Below are positions 1 through 13,276 of a stretch of 64,000 bases of DNA, piece by piece (within the stretch, counting starts at the first letter, position 1; each line of letters begins with the position of its first letter). The notes under the pieces were generated by a model, which worked only from the letters and a program-made list of their open reading frames with translations, had not been told where the DNA came from and ran no database searches. The stretch lies in contig JACVVK020000053.1 of NCBI GenBank assembly GCA_018292915.2, positions 2,187,501-2,251,500 on the forward strand. Direction: 5' to 3'. Position numbers and translations under genes: made by a program. The stretch is from Batillaria attramentaria. Its lineage: Eukaryota > Mollusca > Gastropoda > Batillariidae.

Positions 1-1980
1 GTAGGGAGGTTTACTGATGGACCGTGCAACATACATAATGCTGTATGAAGGGAGGTTTACTGATGGACTCTGCAATATACATAATGCTGTATGTAGGGAG
101 GTTTACTGATGGACCGTGCAATATACTTAACGCTGTATGTAGGGAGTTTTACTGATGGACCGTGCAATATACTTAACGCTGTATGTAGGGAGGTTTACTG
201 ATGGACTGTGCAATATACATAATGCTGTATGTAGGGAGGTTTACTTGTAGACTGTGCAATATACATAATGCTGTATGTAGGCAGTTTTACTTGTAGACTG
301 TGCAATATACATAATGCTGTATGTAGGGAGGTTTACTGATGGACCGTGCAATATACATAATGCTGTATGTAGGGAGGTTTACTGATGGACTGTGCAATAT
401 ACATAATGCTGTATATATGGGAGGTTTACTTGTAGACTGTGCAATATACATAATGCTGTATGTAGGGAGGTTTACTGATGGACTGTGCAATATACATAAT
501 GCTGTATGTAGGCAGTTTTACTGATGGACCGTGCAATATACTTAACGCTGTATGTAGGGAGGTTTACTGATGGACTGTGCAATATACATAATGCTGTATG
601 TAGGGAGGTTTACTTGTAGACTGCAATATACATAATGCTGTATGTAGGCAGTTTTACTGATGGACCGTGCAATATACTTAACGCTGTATGTAGGGAGGTT
701 TACTGATGGACTGTGCGATATACATAATGTTGTATGCAGGGAGGTTTACTTGTAGACTGTGCAATATACTTATTGCTGTATGTAGGGAGGTTTACTGATG
801 GACTGTGCAATATACATAATGCTGTATGTAGGGAGGTTTACTGATGGACCGTGCAATATACATAATGCTGTATGTAGGGAGGTTTACTGATGGACCGTGC
901 AATATACATAATGCTGTATGTAGGGAGGTTTACTGATGGACTGTGCAATATACATAATGCTGTATTTAGGGAGGTTTACTTGTAGACTGTGCAATATACA
1001 TAATGCTGTATGTAGGGAGGTTTACTGATGGACTGTGCAATATACATAATGCTGTATGTAGGGAGGTTTACTGATGGACCGTGCAATATACATAATGCTG
1101 TATGTAGGGAGGTTTACTTACGGACTGTGCAATATACATAATGCTGTATGTAGGGAGGTTTACTTACGGACTGTGCAATATACATAATGCTGTATGTAGG
1201 GAGGATTACTGATGGACTGTGCAATATACTTAATGCTGTATGTAGGGAGGTTTACTGATGGACCGTGCAATATACATAATGCTGTATGTAGGGAGGTTTA
1301 CTGATGGACTCTGCAATATACATAATGCTGTATGTAGGGAGGTTTACTGATGGACTGTGCAATATACATAATGCTGTTTGTAGGCAGTTTTACTGATGGA
1401 CCGTGCAATATACTTAACGCTGTATGTAGGGAGGTTTACTGATGGACTGTGCAATATACATAATGCTGTATGTAGGGAGGTTTACTGATGGACTGTGCAA
1501 TATACATAATATTGTATGTAGGGAGGTTTACTGATGGACTGTGCAATATACATAATGCTGTATGTAGGGAGGTTTACTGATGGACTGTGCAATATACATA
1601 ATGCTGTATGTAGGGAGGTTTACTGATGGACTGTGCAATATACTTAATGCTGTATGTAGGGAGGTTTACTGATGGACTGTGCAATATACTTAATGCTGTA
1701 TGTAGGGAGGTTTACTGATGGACTGTGCAATATACATAATGCATAAGTAGGCAGTTTTACTGATGGACCGTGCAATATACTTAACGCTGTATGTAGGGAG
1801 ATTTACTGATGGACTGTGCAATATACATAATGCTGTATGTAGGGAGGTTTACTTATGGACTGTGCAATATACATAATGCTGTATGTAGGGAGGTTTACTT
1901 GTAGACTGTGCAATATACTTAACGCTGTATGTAGGGAGGTTTACTTGTAGACTGTGCAATATACATAATGCTGTAGGCAG
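1..1980. repeat. 46-bp minisatellite array, about 43 copies, cut by window start
   Basis: The unit begins gtagggaggtttactgatgg and ends atgctgtat. Copies differ at a few diagnostic places: gatggacc, gatggact or tgtagact, and cataatgct or cttaacgct. The variants are interspersed, which suggests past unequal exchange. Open frames through it are by-products. Confidence 0.97.
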
Positions 1981-2036
1981 TTTTAGTTGAAGCACGTATA
2001 GCAACGGCAGAATGGCCATGCTGACATTATCAATAG

Positions 2037-2426
2037 AATAAAAAGTGATCGTAGTTCACGCTATACTAGGAATAAAAAGTGACCGTAGTTCACGCCATAC
2101 TAGGAATAAGAAGTGACCGTAGTTCACGCTATACTAGGAATAAAAAGTGATCGTAGTTCACGCTATACTAGGAATAAAAAGTGACCGTAGTTCACGCTAT
2201 ACTAGGAATAAAAAGTGACCGTAGTTCACGCTGTACTAGGAATAAGAAGTGACCGGAGTTCACGCTATACTAGAATAAAACGTGACCGCAGTTCGCGGTG
2301 TATTGGGAATAAAAAGTGACCGTATAGTTCATGCTATACTAGGAATAAAAAGTGACTGTATAGTTCATGCTATACTAGGAATAATAAGTGACCGTATAGT
2401 TCATGCTATACTAGGAATAAAAAGTG
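2037..2426. repeat. 34-bp minisatellite, about 11 copies
   Basis: The unit runs aataaaaagtgaccgtag then ttcacgctatactagg. Later copies gain a two-base insertion (gtatagttcat). It follows the 46-bp array after ~55 bp of single-copy sequence. Confidence 0.93.
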
Positions 2427-3360
2427 TATGCGTGGGCCGCGCAGTGCACCCAAATGGCAGACAACTTTTGTAAAATCTTCACCGGAAACATTACGAACGA
2501 TGTCCGCTTCGAAACAGGATGCAGTGGTTTTGGAAACAAGAAAGAGGCGGGCAGGAGGCAAAAGACAAACTGCTTTAGGCGTCCTCAGATGGTATTTAAA
2601 ACTCAACCACAGGAAACATTACACGCAGACCCGACACAGGCGACAGTACGACAACATTTAGAGTTCACGCCATTCACCGGAAATACGTCACTACCCATCC
2701 AGACGATCAGCAAATGGAGCGTTCAGCCCGTGGAAGTGGAGATGCCAGATATAGCTCAGTACTTCAACCAGTGAGAGGGCGCTCTTCCAACCGGAAACGA
2801 GGCTGGAAAGCTGACTGCGCACGCGTATCTGTGCTGTCGTTGGTTGTGGTGATGAATGTGGACAGAAAAACGGGCTGGATTCTGGATCGTTTGCGGGAAA
2901 GTGAAGCAGGCGAAAACAATGACCCGCAAAGTCTTTGGTCATCGGCGAAGAAAAGAGGCTGGAGGAAAAATAGAATGTCGTGTTATTTATGAAGACATTT
3001 ATTTGCTGGGTGTCTGGAGAAACGGAACAGGGTTTTCTGTCAGTTCTGAAATGAAACGCAAAATACATTCTCATATTTACTCTCTCACGTCATCTGATGT
3101 TCAAATGTCAATTTCGCGAAACCAGCAGACACTTTCCGCAGACCCAATTAAACGGCTTAATTAAACTAATTAAGCGCATTTTCATCGATTTTGGTAAGAA
3201 CAGTAAGATATACACTACCATAACTGATCTGCGTGACCCCAAGGCGCGATAAAACCCATTATTTACGGCAATATGTATCACTGAATATTGGAATCGGCAC
3301 GACCTTGTGGCCGCCATCTTTGCGCGCCGCGTGACGTATCTAACACTGATCCGGCACCTG

Positions 3361-3392
<32 letters not shown>

Positions 3393-5085
3393 GAAGAAGA
3401 AAAAGAGAAGAAACAAATCAGAATGATCAGAATGTACTGTGAAACTCACATTCACAGCTGGTGAGGTTTCGAATAGCCATATCTGTGATGACGTCACGGC
3501 CGTGGAAAATCACATGTGTGTCGCATAATTATGAGCACACTGAGCCACTGTGGCTCCACAGTGCTGGTTAGTACGGTATTAGTACCCAGCTTTACAAAGC
3601 GCGTGCAAAACAGTGCCGAGCAAAACACCCAACACTTCTGTCTCGGAATTCGATTTCTTCTTTCCGCCTGCTTCACGCACCAAGATGGCCGCGGGCGCCC
3701 GGACGAGAGGGGAAATAACACCGAAGATCGCTTCCAACTTGTCTCCCCCTTCTGGCGCCAATAACAGATCCCAATTGACAAAGCCGTCGCAACACGCGAC
3801 GAAACAGCGCACGCCATGATACCGGCCGTGACGGCGCTACATGTAGTAGATTAGATCTTAACACTGGCCAGGAATGAAACAGCATCAGTTGTAGAAGACT
3901 GATTAAATAATAAACAGGCGTGATATAGCTAGCTGTTGCATTCAGTTTCTTGAAGCACTCGAGTAGCATGTTGCAGTATGTTGTAGTATGTTGTATCATG
4001 TTACAGCAAGTTGTAGCATGTCAGTTGTAGCATGATGTGTCAGTGGAAGACAACCTGTTCTGTCACTGACGACAAAATGAGAAACCTTCTGGTCGGCAGT
4101 CATGTGACTCATTTAGATTCCCGTGACTGGTGTTCAGGATGAAACGTTCTTCAAGACGATTGGCCGCCCGAGGCATTGTTTATTGTGACCTTCACTCACT
4201 CACTGACTCAATCAATGGGTACAGTTAAAACAATTTTCTTTCTCTGCTTAATACTAGGTCATGATGCGTTTTGTTTCATTTTTGTGCAAGTATGGAATAC
4301 ACTTTTCCCTAGCCTAGTACAGTGAGCAAGTTGGTTTTGTTTTCCATGTCTGCTGATTGTCGGAACTTCAGCCTGTGCGGGAACTGAGAGGCAACAGTCG
4401 TGAGGATATGGGGCACTGACCGTCCGCGCCTCACAACACTGAAGAGCTATATAGTGGGATGTACTGGCCCGCAGTCTATAGAGGGCGAGGAGGGAGGGGT
4501 GTGTGTGTGTGTTTGGAGGGGAGGGGAGGGGGACAGTTTTCTGTTCAGTTTGCTCACACAGCCGTGTATAGCGTTAACCTATGACATTAGTAGATAGGCC
4601 CGGGATCCCGCCTGAAAACTTAGCAGGAAGTTGTTGTTTGAGGTGTTGGTGTTTTCTGACAGCAGACACTTGTACTGTGACGTCGGCCATTGCTACACCG
4701 GCAGGCAGAATCTGGCTACAAGATACACACGTCTTGGTGATGCACCATCCTACATCTGTTTACACATCCACGCATTTTTCCGTCATACTTTTCTTTGAAG
4801 TTTGCCCGTCAGCAAAAAGTTTGTTATTGAGTACATGCATGATTGTGCTCCAGTAGATGCTTCCAAGATCCACTGATCTGATACTAGTATTAATTTTTTT
4901 TTTCAATATTATAACCAAGAAATGTCATTTCGCGTTAGCATCGTATATGGGAAGAAAATCAACAGAGAACTCGACTAGAAGTAGAACTGCCTACAACAAT
5001 TTGTTCATGTCACTTGCACCGAATAGTATTGTTCTTACTTTATGTCTCAAGCTGCCAGCTTTCCAGGGGTACGGCAGTGTCTTAC
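2427..5085. other. unassigned single-copy-like region with homopolymer tracts
   Basis: There is no gene I can support. Open frames of up to 129 codons lack recognisable domains. A C run of about 24 sits near 3361-3384 and a short GT tract near 4500. Fragments such as accggaaa recur around 2480, 2680 and 2790 and may be decayed transposon sequence. Confidence 0.4.
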
Positions 5086-5086
5086 A

Positions 5087-5292
5087 CAAAAGACGAGACG
5101 AGACAAGACGAGACAAAACGAGACGAGACGAGACGAGACAAAACGAGACGAGACGAGACCGTGGAGACGAGATGAATGGCGTGGGTGTTCGAGGGTTTAA
5201 CGTGGTTATTAAAGCTCCCAAATATTTAGCTCCCAGTCCAGTCGGGAGTCGAACTCACTGACGAGACGAGATGAGACGAGACGATAAACGAG
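5087..5292. repeat. (GACGA)n pentanucleotide tracts
   Basis: Imperfect gacga/gacaa repeats occupy about 5087-5165 and again 5258-5292. Between them is ~90 bp that includes gtttaacgt and gagtcgaactcac, which loosely resembles the reverse-oriented tRNA-like SINE at 11251. Confidence 0.8.
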
Positions 5293-5312
5293 AAGGCCAG
5301 GTTCAGAGAAAA

Positions 5313-5404
5313 ACAATTGTGACCCTCCATCTCGAAATGAGTCGTCTTGTAACATGAACAAATAGCACAAGAAGACTCATTTCGTGGTGGAGGGTCACAA
5401 TTGT
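5313..5404. repeat. 92-bp foldback (hairpin) element
   Basis: Arms of ~38 bp (5313-5350 and 5367-5404) are near-perfect reverse complements. They start acaattgtgaccctcc and enclose a ~16-bp loop. It looks like a small palindromic MITE. No clear target duplication could be fixed. A related fragment (gggtcacaattgt) occurs near 10397-10409. Confidence 0.75.
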
Positions 5405-6787
5405 GATTTTCTTCCAAAATTCTTTTTAAATTGGTGCAAGAACAGTTTGTACCTTGTCCAAACATTAGCGAAACGGGATTTTTGCATAGTCTTGTAAGTA
5501 GTGTACTTTTACCACTCACAAAACTATGCACACACAAAAAAACAAACAAACGAAAAAACCCAACTGTTCTGCTGAAACCGGAAGGTAAGAATTATTCATT
5601 TCACTTGTTGCAAACGCACAGAGAATGTGAAGCTTCAGAATGAGATCAAACTGAAGTCTGTACTTTAAAAACACGATCAGACTGGCAACAGACTTTCACA
5701 AACAGAACGTATATGATACGTGTATAATTATATTACGTGAAAACCAGACTGTTACACGTGAAACTCAACCTAAACACTCGATGGTGTATCAGAAGTTAAA
5801 AATATTAACACCCATCCATTAGAATAAAAACTCTTTTTGTTCCATACACTAGAAATGAAACTCGCTTATGTTTTGAAACTGAAATGACAAACCACCTACA
5901 GACGCCTTCATATGTACCACCTGAACTATATAATCCTCTCAGTCTCGCTATACTTGTCTACACACTTCATCAAGTGTCACTATCCTACGTACGTTTCTCC
6001 ATGAAACAACAAGAGGTGCGCCTCTAGTGCAGAAAGTGTAGTAACTGATAACCCAGCAAAGGAAAAAAAACCTGAAAATTTGCGCAACATTTGCGGGGGA
6101 AAAAAACCCGGGTGGCAGCCCACCACGGACGGTAGCAAACTACATGTAGCACATTCAAACAGGCTGATCGTTTTTCCGTGTGTTTCCATTTCACACTCCA
6201 CTCAGTTTCAGAAGCAACGACAACTGAACTACAGGAAGATGAGTTATGCCTTAGTTGTAGCTGTTGCTTTTACTTCGTTATGCTTTGGGAAATGACAGGG
6301 AAATGAAATGGCCACTTAAGAGATCTGTAGGTGAACACTGTTTTACAAGCTTCCTGTTGTTTCCCCTTCCTCGTACGAGTGTGCTCCCTTGAGACGGAAG
6401 CAGGCCATAGTGGAAAAAGAATGGTTAATAAACCCTCCCAGACGTAACAACTGAGGCAGCAGACTACAGGCTGTGGTAATTATGACAAAGCTGGCAGTTG
6501 TTTGAGACAATACATCACAGCTTGTCGATCAGCCAGGGGAGTGGGAACGGTTGGAAAAGAGAGAAGAGTAAGCGATTTTGCACACGGCACCACTGACAAA
6601 CAAGGGAGATGAGTCTGATGGTAAGGCAGACGGAAAGACGTTTACATAACGGGTGGCTAAACCAGGACAGTAGCGGATATCTGTAGAGAGAAAAGGTCGG
6701 TCTGGGATTTTGTTGTCAGTTGTTGTTGTTGTTTTTTAAAGGATACACTGCATTACAGCGTGCCGCCTTGCTAATATGGTGGTGTCC
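5405..6787. other. unassigned region
   Basis: No open frame resembles a known protein. No tandem or inverted structure stands out beyond A/T-rich simple stretches. Confidence 0.4.
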
Positions 6788-6806
6788 TCACACACACACA
6801 CACATG

Positions 6807-6869
<63 letters not shown>

Positions 6870-6882
6870 CATTATGGCTTTA
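6788..6882. repeat. (CA)n microsatellite
   Basis: A nearly pure CA run is interrupted by catgtca near 6803. Confidence 0.97.
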
Positions 6883-7373
6883 CAGCTAACCTGTGACACA
6901 GGGAGAGAAGACCTGGTATTAATTGAAGCTATGGTATACTGCCAGCTACATACAAACTAAATTTAAACTGACGCGACACAAGTGAACCAGAGCTTAAAGT
7001 GAGTTGCCTCCATTGAAGAAGTAACTTTTGCCTCCCTTGAGGATGTGACATCCCCACACGAGAAAGAGGCTCGGCCTTGCTCAGCAGTCAGCACCATGTG
7101 TTGTACAGTAATATAACTAACGACAGACAAGGCATATGGCACCATTCACGGATCAGATGCTACTGGTTTATGGATGGGTATCATCCCGGGCTGAGGTTTC
7201 ACGAGGCGCACGCCTCTCATTTACACACTACATGTATCATACTACAGTCTCTTGGTAGATACACATGATCTTGCACCTGCACTAAAGTACGGAACTCATA
7301 GTTTCAGTTTTTCCCTGCTGCCGCGCATGGTTTGCTTATGTGCGTGGGTTGCACTATGCTGTTGTATTCTCTG

Positions 7374-7592
7374 TTCTCTGTAGGTCATGTGCATGGGCTG
7401 TATACTGTATGCTGTGTTCTCTGTACCTCATCTGCATGGGCTATATGCTGTATGCTGTGTTCTCTGTACCTCATCTGCATGGGCTGTATGCTGTATGCTG
7501 TGTTCTCTGTACCTCATCTGCATGGGCTGTATACTGTATGCTGTGTTCTCTGTACCTCATCTGCATGGGCTGTATACTGTACTGTATACTTC
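7374..7592. repeat. 43-bp minisatellite, about 4.5 copies
   Basis: The unit is catgggctgtatactgtatg followed by ctgtgttctctgtacctcatctg. Copies are nearly identical. It abuts the 51-bp array directly. Confidence 0.93.
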
Positions 7593-8540
7593 TGTAGTTT
7601 GTGCTGACCGGTTCACACCGCTTGAGAGGAAGGCCGGGCTGGTTGTAGTTTGTGCTGACTGGTTCACACCGCTAGAGAGGAAGGCCGGGCTGGTTGTAGT
7701 TTGTGCTGACCGGTTCACACCGCTAGAGAGGAAGGCCGGGCTGGTTGTAGTTTGTGCTGACTGGTTCACACCGCTAGAGAGGAAGGCCGGGCTGGTTGTA
7801 GTTTGTGCTGACTGGTTCACACCGCTAGAGAGGAAGGCCGGGCTGGTTGTAGTTTGTGCTGACTGGTTCACACCGCTAGAGAGGAAGGCCGGGCTGGTTG
7901 TAGTTTGTGCTGACTGGTTCACACCGCTAGAGAGGAAGGCCGGGCTGGTTGTAGTTTGTGCTGACCGGTTCACACCGCTTGAGAGGAAGGCCGGGTAGGT
8001 TGTAGTTTGTGCTGACTGGTTCACACCGCTAGAAAGGAAGGCCGGGCTGGTTGTAGTTTGTGCTGACCGGTTCACACCGCTAGAGAGGAAGGCCGGGCTG
8101 GTTGTAGTTTGTGCTGACTGGTCCACACCGCTAGAGAGGAAGGCCGGGCTGGTTGTAGTTTGTGCTGACCGGTTCACACCGCTAGAGAGGAAGGCCGGGC
8201 TGGTTGTAGTTTGTGCTGACCGGTTCACACCGCTAGAGAGGAAGGCCGGGCTGGTTGTAGTTTGTGCTGACCGGTTCACACCGCTTGAGAGGAAGGCCGG
8301 GCTGGTTGTAGTTTGTGCTGACTGGTTCACACCGCTAGAGAGGAAGGCCGGGCTGGTTGTAGTTTGTGCTGACCGGTTCACACCGCTAGAGAGGAAGGCC
8401 GGGCTGGTTGTAGTTTGTGCTGACTGGTTCACACCGCTAGAGAGGAAGGCCGGGCTGGTTGTAAAGACAGAGGAAGGCCGGGCTGGTTGTAGTTTGTGCT
8501 GACTGGTTCACACCGCTAGAGAGGAAGGCCGGGCTGGTTG
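7593..8540. repeat. 51-bp minisatellite, about 17 copies
   Basis: The unit starts tgtagtttgtgctgactggt and ends gaggaaggccgggctggt. Being 17 codons long it stays open on both strands, giving a spurious 203-codon frame on + and a 291-codon frame on -. Copies differ mainly at gaccgg/gactgg and gcttgag/gctagag. Confidence 0.96.
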
Positions 8541-8697
8541 TAAAGACAGAGGAAGGCCGGGCTGGTTGTAAAGACAGAGGAAGGCCGGGCTGGTTGTAAA
8601 GACAGAGGAAGGCCGGGCTGGTTGTAAAGACAGAGGAAGGCCGGGCTGGTTGTAAAGACAGAGGAAGGCCGGGCTGGTTGTAAAGATAGAGGAAGGT
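8461..8697. repeat. 28-bp minisatellite derived from the 51-bp unit
   Basis: About eight units of tgtaaagacagaggaaggcc plus gggctggt. The last ~20 bp equal the end of the 51-bp unit, and the first occurrence sits between two 51-bp units. The short unit therefore looks like an internal deletion derivative that then amplified. Confidence 0.93.
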
Positions 8698-11158
8698 AGT
8701 GCACTTACGGTTACTTCATTTATAGCGTGGCTTCTCCAGTGCTTCACCACACACCGCCAGGGGCAAGTCAGTAGTGTTTTTGTGGGCGGCCACTCAAAAG
8801 TCGGCTTTACTAGAGTTTGAAGGAGAGGTCATAACACGTAAACATCGTCATCTGGCCGGTCACGCGTTCACTATAACCATTAGAGTCTTTGTCTAAGGAA
8901 ACTTGCAGTTGGATGCTGTTGTAATAGATTACTGACAATACGATGACACGTAAAGTCCAGTAAAGTAAAGCACAGGTTTGTGGAGCTAAAGGTCGATCAC
9001 GTGACAGCCGTCCTCACCAGTAGCGGCTCGGTGTTGAACGTCAATACTCGAGTCACTTCTGTGGCATCGTGAGACAGGGGGTTCGTGGGGTTTGATTCAA
9101 ACTGTGACTGTGTCTGTTGCAGTGTGGCCTGTACCAGGTTAACTACTGAGACTGGTCAGCGGGTCACGTCAAGTAGAAGACCGTGCAGGCTGTAAGGAGG
9201 TCACGTGATATTTGTGTAGCATTACCAGTGTCTAGGTCTGTCAATACTTCACCACTGTTAGATCATGTGACGGAAGATCAGCTGACAGTTACACCGAATG
9301 GTCCACTGGCCCACGTCGTATACACTGAGGAGATCTACAAGTACCGTTGGACATCACACACCTGGAGTTCAGGTCAGGCAGGTTGTCTGTCGACAGTACT
9401 TTCTCTGTCCATCAGTGGAGACTGTCATGATCTTAAGTGACTCACTGACAAGTTACAGTCCCCCACGGTACTGAGATCGTCGGTACTGACACCTTTCTTC
9501 TTCAAAACAACAAGCACGTGCTGCTGATACGACCCCGAGAACCGTTCGTCCGACTAGTTGTCCGTGGACCATTCAGTCCCCGCACGGACAAACTACATGT
9601 ATATACCGCCACCACTCCACACGGCGATCGTCGTCAATGTGAGGCAATGGACTCTACACGAAGACACAGTCGCGGAGTCAGTCGGCTTCTGTGTGGTCGG
9701 TGAACACTTACAAAAACCTATCTCCGTTTCTTATTGTACGACTCCGGCCTCGCAAACAACAGTCGACAGTATGAGACGGGTGTTGCGTGTTGTAGATTAT
9801 GTTATTGTGCAGACAAATCAGACACGTTAGGTCCCGTAACTCTCCCGCAGCGAGTGATCTCTTTTGGTGCAGCACACCCGTGTTACACGTGTTGCCCGTT
9901 AGGCTAGCAGTGAAAGAGATGAAAAGGGAGATTAATATTGTGCTATATTCGCTGCTGCAGCGGCGTCACGGAGCGGACCTTTGATGTTGTTGTAGGTGTA
10001 GCGAGGGCAACATCAAAGACATCCGAGAGTGCGACAAGGTTGTAGCCATGGGTTCCCTACCTTAGTTTTATCTGTATCTACCTATATATTTTACACTGCC
10101 TAACTTCCTCAGTCTGCCTGAATTACGTCCGCGACAACATTACACAGAGCTGTGGAATTTAGGGTTATAGTTCTTGGCAGTTTGAGAATACTTTTGGGCA
10201 ACCTGACATACGATGGCAGAACATAAGTGAGATACACTGAGAGGCAAAAGAAAAGAAAGGTAGCCACGCATTCAAAATTGATTTGGTGTCAGACTGACGG
10301 TGCCAGATTGAGATATCCATAATTTTTTTGGAGCCCTTTATAGAGAATGTATTGAAAAATCAGTATCAGTTAACTGAGAACAGAGTGAACACGTGTGGGT
10401 CACAATTGTCATTTGGCGTTAGTTCTTGGCATTGGTCCGTCTGCTCCTCATACTCATTGGCTGGATAAGCCTTGAGAAGAACGCCTTAGGGATGCTACTC
10501 CAGCTTATAAACGATGCCGATGAGATGGTCTGGCATTCTCGGTTGAAAGCGTTTTGGGCAACACGAAAGGCCAAGGCAGAGTCGAAGCGTTCTTTGAAAT
10601 CCATTGTACAGTGTCTGTGTTTTCACCTCACCCAGACGCTTTGAAATCCATTGTACAGTGTCTGTGTTTTCACCCAGACGCCAAAACGCAAGACTAATGG
10701 AAACTAAAGTGTTTTGCGGGGAAGACAGTTCGTGAGGAACACTCAGTCACAAACATTTTGCAGAATTGCGAGTTGCGCTTGCAAAAACTACGATTAGGAC
10801 TTTTATATGCTTGTAGATTAATGGCTGCAATAAGCTCACAAAACTGGGTCACATTAAACAGGGTGCATTACTCTAACATTAGCAACATGAATAAAACATC
10901 AGCTGATTCGGCATTACTATGATTTTTGCTTGTGTGAAGTGGATACCTTCTATTGTTTCTCGGTATATATGGGGGTGCTGGGGCATTGGGCATGGGAAAG
11001 GGGTTAAAAGTGAACACAGCAATCCACTTGTGCTCAAAGGGGGTGTGGTAGATGGAACCCCTGTAAATATGAATTTCTCAATTTGCCGGCCTTTTCTGAG
11101 ATAAAACTGGCCGTCAACCGTTCAACAAGAAACTGTTCACCAATCTCTTTGTACATAC
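8698..11158. other. unassigned region with small duplications
   Basis: No gene was recognised. An 11-bp inverted pair (ctttgatgttg / caacatcaaag) spans about 9978-10013. A ~46-bp direct duplication lies at about 10594-10681 (repeat of gaaatccattgtacagtgtc). Confidence 0.45.
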
Positions 11159-11250
11159 ACTTCTGCAGAGGGAGAGAGAGAGAGGGGGGGGGGGGGTCTG
11201 GGAGTTTAACGTCCTTTTCAACCACGGTATGGAGAGAGGGTGGGGGCGAG

Positions 11251-11408
11251 TGTTTGGGTGTTTAACGTCCTTTTCCACCATGTAAGGGTGATATCAAAGA
11301 CGGGGCAACGAGAAAAAAAGGCCAGCGCAAATATCTGGCCGGGATTCGAACTCACGACCCAAGCACTGAGAGTCCAACGTTCTTCCATTCGGCTATCCCA
11401 GCTCCCGT
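11251..11408 (-). repeat. tRNA-headed SINE (family 2), copy a
   Basis: Read on the - strand it has an A-box-like start (atagccgaatgg) and a B box, gagttcgaatcccg. On the + strand it starts gtttaacgtccttttccacc. A second copy follows at 11459 and a third lies at 47097. GA-rich simple repeats flank all of them. Confidence 0.8.
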
Positions 11409-11458
11409 ATGGAGAGAGAGAGAGAGAGGGTGGGTGGGGGTGGGGGTGGAGCTGGGTG

Positions 11459-11612
11459 GGTGTTTGGGGGTTTAACGTCCTTTTCCACCACATACGGGTG
11501 ATATCAAAGACGGGGCAACGATGAAAAAGCCGGCCAGCACAAATATTTGGCCCCAGCCGGGATACGAACTCACGACCCGAGCATTTGAAGTCCAACGCTC
11601 TACCATTCGGGA
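11459..11612 (-). repeat. tRNA-headed SINE (family 2), copy b
   Basis: It shares caccacatacgggtgatatc, gacggggcaacga and the reverse B box gatacgaactcac with copy a, and ends at a (GA)n tract. A truncated trace (gtttaacgtccttttcaacc) also lies at about 11205-11227. Confidence 0.8.
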
Positions 11613-12529
11613 GAGAGAGAGAGAGAGAGACAAGCTGATTTTCCTGCAGGACCAGAGTCAGAGTGTCATGGTGGTATGGTGTAAGGTGTGTAGTGTACAG
11701 TGTATTTGTATGAGAACGTAGCCCGGTACGTCATTATTCAAAGCATTGCTGTTTCTGTAAACTTACATTAGCTGCCTGAAGGAATCAGCATATACACAAT
11801 CTGGCCAGGACACTAACATCCACATCTAAACCCTTCACAGAAACGTTTGCTATTCCCTTTTAGCAACGAACATTCCGCCAGGTTTGTTTTTTGGCGCCAG
11901 AGAGAGAACATTCACCGCGGGTCTGATTATTTACTGCGGGGCTGGCATCCTGACACGCCACGCCGGAAGTGACGCAGATTTCATGACTCATCCACTCTTT
12001 TCTGTTAAAAAACAAAAACAAAAAAAAAACAGGAACTCAGTTTGAAACTTTTCTGAACTGACTCGACCAGAATAGCCGGTTAATGAGTGAAGGTTTCGGC
12101 TGTGAGTGCAAAACAAAAACTGATGGGCAGTCTACGACTGAAACGTCTCATGTACGTCTGACTACTGACGAGCCGGCCTAGAACGACACAATGGCGACTA
12201 CACCCGTAACACACCCGGATCATTATAGCCTAGATGTGCCAGCTACACTAGTGACTGAGGTACACGTCAGTGTATACTAACGTACATGTACATCGTTTGC
12301 CGTCCGTCTTCCGACACAGTTTGCCGTGTTCATCAGTCCGTGATCACACCGAGGCTCAGTGTTTGCTGTGTGGCCGGTGTAATGTCGAAACCAGGCGAGT
12401 CATAAATGTTGTTTAGTTCCCTCCCCTTATCATAACTCATGGCGGCGTGAGTGTCAGGGAGAGATGGCGGTAAATGCGCTTTGCATCATGGGAGTAGATG
12501 ATCAGAAGAATAGTTTCCGTTGATGTATT
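11613..12529. other. unassigned region
   Basis: I see no gene and no structured repeat here. Confidence 0.4.
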
Positions 12530-12779
12530 GCCGTGATAAGGAAGCAGGGTCACGTGGTTATGCATTTGCTTGGTACCGTACTTTGAGATGAAATGGGCAG
12601 TCATATGCTCCATAGGTAGGTTTCACGATTTTTCACTTGCCGAATTTTTAGAGGAGATAGGTCTATCGCCCATTTAAAGAAATCAGCCATTTTACGTATT
12701 TTTAAGAAAAACTTGTTCAAATGCCTTCATTTTCTAGATTTTGGAAGTTCATCCAATTATACTGACTGGGGGTTTTGTC

Positions 12780-13140
12780 TTTGAGCCCCCGTGTCATTGG
12801 GCCCCCGTGTCATTGGGCCCCCATGTCATTGGGCCCCCATGTCATTGGGCCCCCATGTCATTGGGCCCCCGTGTCATTGGGCCCCCACTCTAGTAAGAAA
12901 ACGGGATGATGTCTTTGAGCCCCCATGTCATTGGGCCCCCGTGTCATTGGGCCCCCGTGTCACTGGGCCCCCATGTCATTGGGCCCCCATGTCATTGGGC
13001 CCCCGTGTCATTGGGCCCCCACTCTAGTAAGAAAACGGGATGATGTCTTTGAGCCCCCATGTCATTGGGCCCCCGTGTCATTGGGCCCCCGTGTCACTGG
13101 GCCCCCGTGTCATTGGGCCCCCGTCTCTTTGGGCCCCCAT
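12780..13140. repeat. 16-bp tandem repeats, left arm of foldback element
   Basis: The unit is cccccgtgtcattggg, with atgtcatt variants. A longer period of ~134 bp, marked by actctagtaagaaaacggga at 12887 and 13021, shows higher-order duplication. Confidence 0.95.
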
Positions 13141-13276
13141 TTTTCAGTTACCATGTAGACGTTTTTCAAGCTAAGAAACTTTTGTGAACCTAGCAGGTAT
13201 GAAATGTGCACGCTCCAGAAGGATGAATTTTGAGTTCATGGTCCATTATTAATGCAAAACAGGAAGAAAATAGCGG

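Noticed and set aside
1..1980. CRISPR-like regular repeats
   Set aside because: The arrays are head-to-tail tandem repeats without unique spacers, and the DNA is clearly eukaryotic.
2424..2774. A 116-codon + strand frame
   Set aside because: It starts in the 34-bp minisatellite and resembles nothing I know; another frame overlaps it with equal openness.
9978..10013. A fourth CAAAGA-type hairpin
   Set aside because: The arms run ctttgatgttg / caacatcaaag with a ~14-bp loop in the opposite polarity, and no 7-bp duplication is seen.
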